NCBI GenBank assembly: GCA_016929735.1
Contig: JAFGID010000145.1
Span: forward strand, 1 to 12,026
Direction of reading: 5' to 3'
Origin: Ignavibacteriales bacterium
Lineage (GTDB): Bacteria; Bacteroidota; Ignavibacteria; Ignavibacteriales; Melioribacteraceae
Length of the DNA: 12,026 nt
Below the pieces are notes generated by a model. It did no database searches, was not told the DNA's origin, and saw nothing but the letters and a program-made list of their open reading frames with translations. Below, in pieces: positions 5,656 to 12,026 of the stretch (position 1 is the stretch's first letter; every line of letters begins with the position of its first letter). The position numbers and the translations under genes are program-made.

Positions 5656-6126
5656 ATGATAACAAAAGAACAGGTAATTGAAGCACATAATAAATGGGGG
5701 GATGGTATTGTAAAAATCGGTTCGCTTCGAAATGATAGGGAAAAATGCGTAATAGTTGCGAAAGAATTTATCGAGCGATTGTATTCTTATGACTTTGGAA
5801 AAGTTTTATTTAAACCAACAAGGGCATCTGATATACAATTCAGATTTTCAAAAGATGGTGCATTATCTTATTTTATCGGTGGTGATAGTAATTATCCCGA
5901 AGATGACGGCTTTGCAATTAATCCATGGTTTAATGTCCGATTCGAAAACGAAGAAATCATTCTGGAGGATGAGCAGGCAATCTCAATGGGCAATATCTAT
6001 TTTACAACTCCTGATAAAAAAATAGTCAAAGTTGAATTTACGTTTGGGTATAAACTGTTCAATGGCGAATTAAAAATTTTCCTGCAGCATTCCTCAGTTC
6101 CATATAAAAAAATAACTAGTAAATAA
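5656..6126 (+). CDS. COG4337-like protein, probable iota-class carbonic anhydrase (SnoaL/NTF2-like fold)
   Basis: This is a 156-residue protein whose pattern fits the SnoaL/CaMKII-association-domain-like family that includes the iota-class carbonic anhydrases. These interconvert CO2 and bicarbonate, some of them without a metal. Landmarks are WGDGIVKIG (14-22), VLFKPTRA (50-57), FRFSKDGALSYFIGG (62-76), DDGFAINPWFNVRFEN (83-98), AISMGNIYF (108-116), VEFTFGYK (126-133) and, near the end, LQHSSVPY (143-150). Known iota enzymes carry HHSS at this last site; here it is QHSS, so the first histidine is missing. Unlike many bacterial members there is no signal peptide, so it should be cytosolic. Homologues are sometimes labelled phosphoribosyl-AMP cyclohydrolase, which this sequence does not support. 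It probably forms an operon with the lipoprotein 14 bp downstream. The family assignment is from memory of the motifs; activity is unproven. Confidence 0.7.
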   Translation: MITKEQVIEAHNKWGDGIVKIGSLRNDREKCVIVAKEFIERLYSYDFGKVLFKPTRASDIQFRFSKDGALSYFIGGDSNYPEDDGFAINPWFNVRFENEEIILEDEQAISMGNIYFTTPDKKIVKVEFTFGYKLFNGELKIFLQHSSVPYKKITSK

Positions 6127-6140
6127 AAAGAGAGGCAAAA

Positions 6141-6821
6141 ATGAAACGAATTTCATTTGTGTTATTATTTATTATTTTTTCTTACGGTTGTAAAAACAGC
6201 ACCGAGGAAAACTTACCAGAAGATGAAAATATTAAGGAAAACACCACAAAAACTTTGGTGGAAGAATCACCTGTAGAAGAATGGATTGCAATATCAGACT
6301 TAACAAAAATGGTTTTCTTCGGCACGGAACCATTCTGGTCACTGAGATTCAATAACAACAATATAGTATTCTCCACACCTCTGAACGAAGACTTAACGAT
6401 TATGAAACATAAGCAAAAGATTAAAACGATTTCAGAAAATGAGATTCAAGTTAACGGGATTGTGGGAAAGGATTCATATCTGCTAATAATAAGAAAAGAA
6501 GATTGCAACGATGGAATGTCCGATAATATCTACAATTATTCAATAAATGTTAGCAAAGATGATAATCTTCTTTATCAGGGATGCGGCAGGGAGATAGATC
6601 TCAAAAAAGAAAGAGGCAATTTTGAAGACCAAATATTTATGCTAATCGAGGATATATATAATCGTCAGGAGAAAGAGTGGACATATTTTTATGATAATGA
6701 TATTAAAAATTTCGAACTATACAAAGAAGATGAGTATTTTAAAAACTTTATTGATTGCATACTCGATATGGGTTATACAATTAAGCATCAGGAAGGTGGA
6801 TATTATGTTGGATATAAGTAA
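6141..6821 (+). CDS. COG3650-like lipoprotein with extra C-terminal region
   Basis: This is a probable envelope lipoprotein of 226 residues. A hydrophobic signal leads to C17 (IIFSYGC), a loose lipobox acceptable for this phylum, then an acidic linker (21-48). Residues about 55-152 match the COG3650-type domain of unknown function: MVFFGTEPFWSLRF (57-70), IVFSTPL, EDCNDGMSDNIYNYSINV (120-137) and YQGCGR (145-150). C122 and C148 fall at the conserved cysteine positions and may form a disulfide. Residues 153-226 are an added, charged and aromatic region ending in QEGGYYVGYK that I do not recognise. The start is firm: GAGAGG lies 8 nt upstream. The short spacing puts it in one transcript with the preceding gene. 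Function is unknown. Confidence 0.75.
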   Translation: MKRISFVLLFIIFSYGCKNSTEENLPEDENIKENTTKTLVEESPVEEWIAISDLTKMVFFGTEPFWSLRFNNNNIVFSTPLNEDLTIMKHKQKIKTISENEIQVNGIVGKDSYLLIIRKEDCNDGMSDNIYNYSINVSKDDNLLYQGCGREIDLKKERGNFEDQIFMLIEDIYNRQEKEWTYFYDNDIKNFELYKEDEYFKNFIDCILDMGYTIKHQEGGYYVGYK

Positions 6822-6921
6822 AAAATATTATAATAAAAAAATAATAATTTTAAGATAAGTTTTTTATAACTATTCTTTTTTGTTTTAATTTTTTATATTA
6901 CAATTAAAATTATAATTTTTT

Positions 6922-7290
6922 ATGCTATTGGCTAATAAAATCAAGCAAATACTTTCCCTACTATTATTAGTATTATTAATTTTTATAATGTTCAATAATG
7001 CTTTTTTTCTACATGAACATATCCTATCAAACGGGAAGTTTGTTGTTCACGCTCATCCATTCTCTCATCAAAATGAGGAAGACACTGGAAACAAACATAC
7101 TCACACTGAAAGTGAATTTGCGTTTATTGCCTTAATAAATCAGATATTCGTACTGGTTATTATTGCCAACTTTCTTTTTCTGTTTTTACAATCAAGTAGA
7201 AAAAAAATATACTTAGTTTTTCATGAAAAGAAATCTTACACCCAGCCGGAATTTTCATTCAATCTAAGAGCACCTCCTTCCAACCTTTAA
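6922..7290 (+). CDS. Small histidine-rich membrane protein, probable metal-related partner of the downstream receptor
   Basis: This is a 122-residue protein with two hydrophobic segments (about 10-29 and 68-90) around a short loop rich in histidine: H31, H33, H43, H45, H49, H59 and H61 (FLHEHILSNGK, VHAHPFSHQ, KHTHTE). The C-terminal tail ends NLRAPPSNL; a terminal RAPP/RGPP motif is common in small membrane proteins that precede TonB receptors in Bacteroidota. The loop would face the periplasm if the first segment acts as a signal anchor, and could bind Zn, Cu, Ni or Co. No Shine-Dalgarno sequence is seen. The receptor gene begins 73 bp downstream on the same strand, so the two are probably one unit. 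The metal role is inferred from composition and context. Confidence 0.7.
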   Translation: MLLANKIKQILSLLLLVLLIFIMFNNAFFLHEHILSNGKFVVHAHPFSHQNEEDTGNKHTHTESEFAFIALINQIFVLVIIANFLFLFLQSSRKKIYLVFHEKKSYTQPEFSFNLRAPPSNL

Positions 7291-7314
7291 ATTTTATTTA
7301 ATAATATCTTTTAA

Positions 7315-7332
7315 TATTTCTCTATAGAAATA
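7315..7332. repeat. Palindrome between the His-rich gene and the receptor
   Basis: TATTTCTCTATAGAAATA is an inverted repeat of 7 bp arms around CTAT, in the middle of the 73-bp gap. It could be an operator for a dimeric repressor or a small mRNA hairpin ahead of the receptor start. No repressor gene is nearby. Confidence 0.35.
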
Positions 7333-7363
7333 ATTTATTAACAAATTTAAAGGTTAAGTTTAA

Positions 7364-9649
7364 GTGAAAAATATATATATCATAAGCTTTTTTTTGCTTT
7401 GTACAATTTTTATAAATGCAAATATTGGTGTTGATACAGTTATCTCTGGTAAAATTATTTCTAATCAGGGACCTGTTCCATTTGCAAATATCGTTATTAA
7501 GGGAACAACTGTTGGCACTACTTCCGATCATGATGGGAATTATTATTTAATGAATTTGCCAAAGGGTAAATATACAATAGTAGTGTCTGCAGTGGGTTAT
7601 AAACCGATTGAACAAATTATAGAGATTAACAAATTATCTTCGAACGAAATTAATTTTAATCTTGAAGAAACTTCTATTGAACTTGGGCAAGTTGTAGTAA
7701 GTGCAAATCGCAGTGAAGTATTGCGAGAAGATGCTCCTGTGATTGTAAATACTATAACAAAATATTTATTTGAAGAGACAAATTCGATAAATGTTGGTGA
7801 ATCTTTTAATTATCAGACAGGGCTTCGTTTAGAAACGAATTGTCAAAATTGTGGCTTTCAACAGGTTCGAATTAATGGATTAGAAGGGACGTATTCACAA
7901 ATTTTAATTGATAGTCGTCCATTATTTAGTTCTTTAACGAGTGTCTATGGCATAGAACAAATACCATCAAATATGATAGAGCGAGTTGAAATAATCAAAG
8001 GTGGAGGTTCTGCTCTCTTTGGTTCCAATGCAATTGGAGGTATAATTAATATTATAACCAAAGAACCGAATTCTAATTCATTTGAAATATCAAATAATAA
8101 TTCAGTTATTTCTTCAAACTCAATAGATTATAGTGTTGATATAAATGGTTCTCTTGTATCCGAAGATCAAAAAACTGGGGTCGCTATTTTTGGTTTTAAA
8201 AGAAAACGGGATTATTATGATGCAAATGGTGATGGTTTTTCTGAGTTGAGCTTGTTGGATAATACTACTTTTGGTTTTAGGTCGTATTATAAACCAAGTG
8301 CATTTTCAAAATTATCTTTAGAATACCATAACTTGAACGAATTTAGAAGAGGCGGTAATAAGTTTGATTATCAACCGCACGAAACCGATATAACAGAACA
8401 AACAGAACACAGAATAAACAGCGGCAACATGAGCTACAATTTATATTCAAAAGATTTCAAGTCAAATCTTTCTGTTTTTAGTTCTTTTCAATATACAAAA
8501 CGAAATAGTTATTATGGTGCTCAGATGGATTTAAATGCTTATGGAAATACTAATGATTTGGTAATAATGGCTGGTACACAATATTCAAATAGTTTTGATG
8601 AATTATTATTTGCACCTGCAACATTTACAACAGGATTTGAGTATCAATATAATTCCTTAAAAGATAATATGCCGGGATATGATCGTTTCATTAAACAGAA
8701 TGTAGATGTTTATGGATTCTTTTTACAGAACGAATGGACAATTAATAAATTTGTTCTTTTATTTGGAGCAAGATTTGATAAACACAATCTTATTAAGAAT
8801 TTAATAATAAGCCCTCGGGCAAATATTCTTTACAAAATTGAAAAGAACTTAACTGCCCGATTGTCTTATTCGGAAGGTTATCGCGCTCCGCAAGCATTTG
8901 ATGAAGATTTGCATATTGCAGCTGTTGGTGGGGAAGTTATGCTAATTACTTTAGCAGAAGATCTTAAAACAGAAAATTCTATTTCTTATAGTAGTTCTTT
9001 AGATTATATTTTTAATATATTTGGCTTTGAATCAAATATTTTAATTGAAGGATTTTATACAAAACTAAAGGATGTTTTTGTCTTAGAGGCTATTGGTTAT
9101 GATGTTCAAGGCAATAAATTAGTAGTAAGACGAAATGGTAGTGGCGCAGAAGTTTTAGGACTAAGCACGGAAATTAAATTAGCATTTTCTAAATATTTTA
9201 AATTTAATTTTGGTGTTACTTATCAAGGAAATGAGTATATCGAGCCTGAAGTGTGGAGCGATGATTCAAATGTTGAGCCAACAAAAGAAGTAATGCGTAG
9301 CCCTCAGAAATACGGATTCTTTATAATTAATTTGCAACTATTCTCATCAACAACAGTTTCAATCTCAGGAATATATACTAGCGAAATGTATGTACCTCAC
9401 TTTGCAGGGTATATTACTAACGACAAGCTGGAAAAAACGTCTGACTTTTTTGAGTTAAATTTTCGACTGTCTCAGGATATAGTTATCAGCAAGGAATTAA
9501 ACTTACAAATTAATGGTGGTATTCAAAATATTTTCGATAGTTATCAAAAAGATTTCGATTCTGGTGTATATAGAGATGCGGGATATATTTACGGTCCTAG
9601 TCGGCCTAGGACTATATATGTTGGAATTAAGATTGGAAATATTTTATAG
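7364..9649 (+). CDS. TonB-dependent outer-membrane receptor with Cys-x2-Cys plug motif (metal or metal-chelate uptake likely)
   Basis: This is a complete receptor of 761 residues that imports a ligand through the outer membrane using TonB energy. It begins with GTG, supported by AAAGG upstream and by the signal peptide (residues 1-20, KNIYIISFFLLCTIFINAN). Residues 26-102 are a carboxypeptidase-regulatory-like domain (ISGKIISNQGPVPFANIVIKGT, GNYYLMNLPKGKYTIVVSAVGY). A TonB-box-like ELGQVVVSAN lies at 107-115. The plug (about 120-235) holds LETNCQNCGFQQVRINGLEG with C160 and C163, ILIDSRPLFSS, IERVEIIKGGGSALFGSNAIGGIINIITKEP. The remainder is a 22-strand barrel. Plugs with this NCxNCGF motif recur in Bacteroidota receptors for siderophore, haem or metal-like ligands; the exact substrate cannot be read. 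The histidine-rich protein just upstream favours a metal. A hairpin follows the stop codon. Confidence 0.93.
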   Translation: MKNIYIISFFLLCTIFINANIGVDTVISGKIISNQGPVPFANIVIKGTTVGTTSDHDGNYYLMNLPKGKYTIVVSAVGYKPIEQIIEINKLSSNEINFNLEETSIELGQVVVSANRSEVLREDAPVIVNTITKYLFEETNSINVGESFNYQTGLRLETNCQNCGFQQVRINGLEGTYSQILIDSRPLFSSLTSVYGIEQIPSNMIERVEIIKGGGSALFGSNAIGGIINIITKEPNSNSFEISNNNSVISSNSIDYSVDINGSLVSEDQKTGVAIFGFKRKRDYYDANGDGFSELSLLDNTTFGFRSYYKPSAFSKLSLEYHNLNEFRRGGNKFDYQPHETDITEQTEHRINSGNMSYNLYSKDFKSNLSVFSSFQYTKRNSYYGAQMDLNAYGNTNDLVIMAGTQYSNSFDELLFAPATFTTGFEYQYNSLKDNMPGYDRFIKQNVDVYGFFLQNEWTINKFVLLFGARFDKHNLIKNLIISPRANILYKIEKNLTARLSYSEGYRAPQAFDEDLHIAAVGGEVMLITLAEDLKTENSISYSSSLDYIFNIFGFESNILIEGFYTKLKDVFVLEAIGYDVQGNKLVVRRNGSGAEVLGLSTEIKLAFSKYFKFNFGVTYQGNEYIEPEVWSDDSNVEPTKEVMRSPQKYGFFIINLQLFSSTTVSISGIYTSEMYVPHFAGYITNDKLEKTSDFFELNFRLSQDIVISKELNLQINGGIQNIFDSYQKDFDSGVYRDAGYIYGPSRPRTIYVGIKIGNIL

Positions 9650-9675
9650 TTATTATTTTATTAAAATTAATTTAC

Positions 9676-9706
9676 ACTCTTCAATCATTATTTTTGATTG
9701 GGGAGT
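9676..9706 (+). terminator. Hairpin terminator after the receptor gene
   Basis: Stem arms 9676-9687 and 9695-9706 pair over 12 bp with two G-U pairs and a 7-nt loop. The following stretch is AT-rich (ATAATTTTAATT) rather than a pure U run. It lies 26 bp after the receptor stop and between convergent genes. On the other strand the U-A pairing is weaker, since the two G-U pairs become A-C mismatches, so it acts mainly for the plus strand. Confidence 0.65.
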
Positions 9707-9731
9707 ATAATTTTAATTAACTAATTTTCAA

Positions 9732-11432
9732 TTAGGGTATTTTTAATTTTTTCATTTTACGCCATAGAGTTGTAACATCAACACCCAAATCTTCGGCAGT
9801 TTTTTTTCGGTTTCCATTGTTTTTTTCAAGTGTCGTGGTTATTATTTCATATTCAGCATTGTGAAAAGGCTTGTCAAATTCCAGTTTAATATTACTTTTT
9901 TTTGTTTTCAATATTTTTTCTGGTATATGCTCTACATCAATATAATTATTTTGACACAAGACAAAACTGTGCTCTAATACATTTTCTAATTCACGAATAT
10001 TACCATACCAGAGATATTTCGAAAATATCTCATATACTTTCTTTGTTATTCCATTTATTTTCCTGTTGAATTTTTCGTTAAATTGTTTAACGAAATAATC
10101 TACTAATAATGGCAGGTCATCTATTCGTTCTCGCAATGGTGGAAGATGAATGTTAATGATATTTATTCTATAGAAAAGGTCTTCCCTGAACTTTCCTTCG
10201 TTTATTTTCTCTTGAAGATTTGCATTGGTGGCAACAATAATTCGCACATCCATTTTAATTTGTTTATTGCTTCCGACTCTTTCAAAAGATTTAGTCTCAA
10301 TCACCCTAAGTAATTTTGTTTGAACCGCAATCGATATATCGCCAATCTCATCCAAAAATAGAGTTCCTCCCTGTGCAAGTTCGAATTTACCAATTTTCTT
10401 CTTCACTGCACCAGTAAACGCACCCTCTTCATGTCCGAATAATTCACTCTCAATTAAATTTTCATTAAAAGCACTGCAGTTAATTGGTATGAACGGACCA
10501 TTCCTTCGCGAACTATTAAGATGAATTGCACGGGCTGCGAGTTCCTTACCAGTTCCACTTTCACCAGTAAGTAAAACCGTACTATCAGTTTTAGAAACGC
10601 TATCAAACAAGGAAAATATTTTTTCCATCTCTTTGCTTTTGCCGATAATGTTTTCGAAATGATATTTTTCGTGTAAATGCTCGTTAAGATTTTTTAGCTC
10701 TGAAATATCAACAAATGTTTCAACCGCACCGATTTTTTGATTTTTGTCATCAAGCAATATTGCTGAATTAGATCTTATAGGTATTAGTTTACCTGATTTG
10801 GTAATAATCTCTAATTCCTTACCGATAGTTGGTTTGCCTGTTTCCAGAGTTCTTTCAAGATGACAACCATTGCGACAGATGTTTGACTTAAAGACATCCC
10901 AACATTTTTTACCGATTGCTTCTTCTTTTTTATAACCCGTTATTTTTACAGCAGAATTATTAAATGATGTTATGTTCCAATCGTTGTCAATAGTAAAGGT
11001 ACCTTCTATACTGCTGTTAAATATCGCTTCAAGTTTGTTTTGTTGGTCAAGTACCTCTTTTGTTTTCAGATTCAACTCTTCATACATTGCAAGCATTTCG
11101 TTTGTATCCCTAAAGACTAGGATAAGACTAATTATGTTTTTCCCTTTAAATACAGGTGTTAACGATGCTAAAACATTTTTCACCTTTCCATTTTTGCATA
11201 AAATATTTAACGAAAGATTTGAATAGGTTGTTCGGCTTTCGAATGCTTCCACAAATATTTTTTTGTCATCTTTATGGTTTGATAATATTTTTTCAAGCGG
11301 TTTTTCTATCAATTCATCTATTTTAAAACCTGTAATCCTCTCTGCCGCTTCGTTAAATACTACAATTGACAAATCATTCCCAATTACTATTATCCCATCA
11401 GGTATTGCTAAATGTTGATTTTTTTGTTTCAT
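9732..11432 (-). CDS. Sigma-54-dependent transcriptional regulator (PAS-PAS-AAA-HTH)
   Basis: This 566-residue enhancer-binding protein activates sigma-54 RNA polymerase. PAS domain 1 spans about 5-110 and PAS domain 2 about 132-245, joined by a coiled coil (111-135). The second carries C177, C186 and C190 (KCWDVFKSNICRNGC), a cysteine cluster that could bind a metal or sense redox state. The AAA+ domain (about 260-490) has Walker A GESGTGKE (290-297), the sigma-54 contact loop GAFTGA (337-342), Walker B GGTLFLDEIGD and arginine residues in FREDLFYRI. The usual WPGN is WYGN (475-478). The C-terminus (about 525-563) is a Fis-type HTH (NRKKTAEDLGVDVTTLWRKMKKL). There is no receiver domain, so it senses its signal directly. 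It is divergent from the DUF89 gene, with two palindromic sites between them, and probably controls that gene and itself. Confidence 0.95.
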   Translation of the reverse strand: MKQKNQHLAIPDGIIVIGNDLSIVVFNEAAERITGFKIDELIEKPLEKILSNHKDDKKIFVEAFESRTTYSNLSLNILCKNGKVKNVLASLTPVFKGKNIISLILVFRDTNEMLAMYEELNLKTKEVLDQQNKLEAIFNSSIEGTFTIDNDWNITSFNNSAVKITGYKKEEAIGKKCWDVFKSNICRNGCHLERTLETGKPTIGKELEIITKSGKLIPIRSNSAILLDDKNQKIGAVETFVDISELKNLNEHLHEKYHFENIIGKSKEMEKIFSLFDSVSKTDSTVLLTGESGTGKELAARAIHLNSSRRNGPFIPINCSAFNENLIESELFGHEEGAFTGAVKKKIGKFELAQGGTLFLDEIGDISIAVQTKLLRVIETKSFERVGSNKQIKMDVRIIVATNANLQEKINEGKFREDLFYRINIINIHLPPLRERIDDLPLLVDYFVKQFNEKFNRKINGITKKVYEIFSKYLWYGNIRELENVLEHSFVLCQNNYIDVEHIPEKILKTKKSNIKLEFDKPFHNAEYEIITTTLEKNNGNRKKTAEDLGVDVTTLWRKMKKLKIP

Positions 11433-11458
11433 AAAATTTTACTCTTTAATTTATAATG

Positions 11459-11489
11459 CAAAAATATACAATATCTTGCATATTTGCAA
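11459..11489 (-). promoter_or_regulatory. Promoter of the sigma-54 regulator gene
   Basis: On the minus strand TTG (11489-11487) and TATTTTTG (11466-11459) are 20 bp apart, a full match to the Bacteroidetes housekeeping pattern. The -33 TTG is part of the left palindrome, so binding there would compete with polymerase. The transcript would start about 20 bp before the ATG at 11432. Confidence 0.55.
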
Positions 11490-11520
11490 TTTATTTGCAT
11501 TGCATTGCATATTTGCAATT
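11476..11520. promoter_or_regulatory. Two identical 16-bp palindromic sites (candidate enhancer/operator for the sigma-54 regulator)
   Basis: TTGCATATTTGCAATT occurs exactly at 11476-11491 and 11505-11520, 29 bp apart. Each holds inverted arms TTGCA and TGCAA around TATT, and the right copy extends to ATTGCA/TGCAAT. The spacer between them (TATTTGCATTGCA) adds more TTGCA half-sites. The centres lie about 75 and 104 bp upstream of the start predicted for the divergent sigma-54 promoter, a normal position for an upstream activating sequence. Binding by the adjacent regulator is inferred. Confidence 0.6.
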
Positions 11521-11560
11521 GTTTCGGTTTTGCTAAGTTGTTAGAATACAATGATTTATT

Positions 11561-11577
11561 TTGGCATTATCTTTGTT
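11561..11577 (+). promoter_or_regulatory. Candidate sigma-54 (-24/-12) promoter for the DUF89 gene
   Basis: TTGGCATTATCTTTGTT has the -24 TTGGCA and a -12 TTG with the required 10 bp between GG and the -12 G. The -12 element is TTGT rather than the preferred TTGC, and the base pair after TGGCA is not CG. The same bases contain TATCTTTG (11568-11575), a TAnnTTTG match, so a housekeeping promoter is the alternative. The divergent sigma-54 activator gene and its palindromes favour sigma-54. Confidence 0.5.
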
Positions 11578-11610
11578 TATAACTATATCATTAAAAATGA
11601 AATCATAAAT

Positions 11611-12026
11611 ATGACAAAACAAATATTTGAACCCGCTTGTATTCCTTGTATTTTAAATCAAGGGTTGAATTCTGCAAAATTATTTGGAATTACAGATAAA
11701 AAAACTCAGTTGATAATGTTAAATGAGATAATGAGTGAAATATTAAATTATAAGGGAAATTTATCAGGTCCTCTTTTCTCATCAACATTTCAATCAATAA
11801 TGAAAAAATATTCTAAATCAGATAATCCATACAAGTTGATTAAAGAAAAAAATCTTGAACAGGCTAAACAATATATTCCATATCTGTCAGAAATGATTCG
11901 TCTTTCAGAAGATAAAATTGAAATGGCTATAAGAGCAGCAATTCTCGGTAATACTATAGATCTTGGTGCAAATCCAAATTACAATCTTGAAGACGAGGTA
12001 AATAAAATATCTTCAAATAACATTGC
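11611..12026 (+). CDS. DUF89-family protein (damage-control phosphatase / ARMT1-like), N-terminal part cut by window edge
   Basis: The first 138 codons of a protein matching the prokaryotic DUF89 family, members of which are metal-dependent phosphatases acting on damaged or surplus phospho-metabolites. Seen are the N-terminal C10-x2-C13 (FEPACIPCILNQGLNSAKLFG), the helical region with SDNPYKLIKEKNLEQAKQYIPYL, and AIRAAILGNTIDLGANPN, which corresponds to the conserved GNxIDfG segment. The Asp and Asn catalytic residues of the C-terminal fold lie beyond the edge. The start ATG has no Shine-Dalgarno sequence; a tiny ATG-AAA-TCA-TAA frame precedes it at 11597-11608. In anaerobes this family often sits with P-loop ATPase/ferredoxin and NifX-like genes, which could follow here but cannot be seen. 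Confidence 0.85.
   Translation, partial: MTKQIFEPACIPCILNQGLNSAKLFGITDKKTQLIMLNEIMSEILNYKGNLSGPLFSSTFQSIMKKYSKSDNPYKLIKEKNLEQAKQYIPYLSEMIRLSEDKIEMAIRAAILGNTIDLGANPNYNLEDEVNKISSNNI

Noticed and set aside
5756..6025. Second plus frame inside the carbonic-anhydrase-like gene
   Set aside because: It is the +1 shadow of a well-supported gene and has no recognisable motif.
6822..6921. Promoter for the His-rich gene
   Set aside because: The 100 bp are almost pure A/T and contain no TAnnTTTG match with confident spacing.
9513..9710. Plus frame overlapping the receptor end and the terminator
   Set aside because: It is a frame shadow that reads through the hairpin.
9721..9735. Small inverted repeat CTAATT-TTC-AATTAG at the end of the sigma-54 regulator gene as its terminator
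   Set aside because: It is all A/T apart from one C-G pair, overlaps the stop codon, and has no U run in the needed direction.
11597..11608. Four-codon frame ATG-AAA-TCA-TAA before the DUF89 start
   Set aside because: Too short to separate from chance; mentioned only in the gene entry.

Overview
The window is AT-rich and looks like the chromosome of an anaerobe or facultative anaerobe of the Bacteroidota/Ignavibacteriota (FCB) group. The evidence is: two outer-membrane receptors with N-terminal carboxypeptidase-regulatory-like domains, weak or absent Shine-Dalgarno sequences before several genes, an OmpR/histidine-kinase pair of the RprY/RprX style, and promoter boxes of the form TAnnTTTG, the -7 element of the Bacteroidetes housekeeping sigma factor. 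No RNA genes, CRISPR array or complete insertion sequence were seen.

Region 1 (1-5100, all minus strand). In transcription order: a hicA-hicB toxin-antitoxin pair; a UPF0316 membrane protein coupled to a GmhB-type HAD phosphatase; an OmpR-family response regulator with its histidine kinase; and a TonB-dependent outer-membrane receptor that runs off the left edge. The response-regulator gene and the receptor gene share a near-identical 52-bp promoter/start segment (44 of 52 bases, no gaps). It has an 11-bp-spaced CTACAA direct repeat upstream of a TAnnTTTG box. This suggests the regulator controls both its own operon and the receptor.

Region 2 (5101-5655). Intergenic DNA holding a short minus-strand remnant-like reading frame, a weak pair of terminal inverted repeats, and a clear promoter for the next gene.

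Region 3 (5656-9706, plus strand). A probable iota-class carbonic-anhydrase-like protein is followed by a COG3650-like lipoprotein. Then comes a small histidine-rich membrane protein, followed by a complete TonB-dependent receptor with a Cys-x2-Cys in its plug. The last two probably handle a metal or metal chelate. A hairpin terminator follows the receptor.

Region 4 (9732-12026). A sigma-54 enhancer-binding regulator (PAS-PAS-AAA-HTH, with GAFTGA) is read leftward. It is divergent from the start of a DUF89-family gene that runs off the right edge. The intergenic DNA between them has two identical 16-bp palindromic sites, a sigma-54-type -24/-12 sequence facing the DUF89 gene, and a TTG-N20-TATTTTTG promoter facing the regulator. 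One palindrome covers the TTG of the regulator's own promoter. This makes a compact, testable regulatory module.
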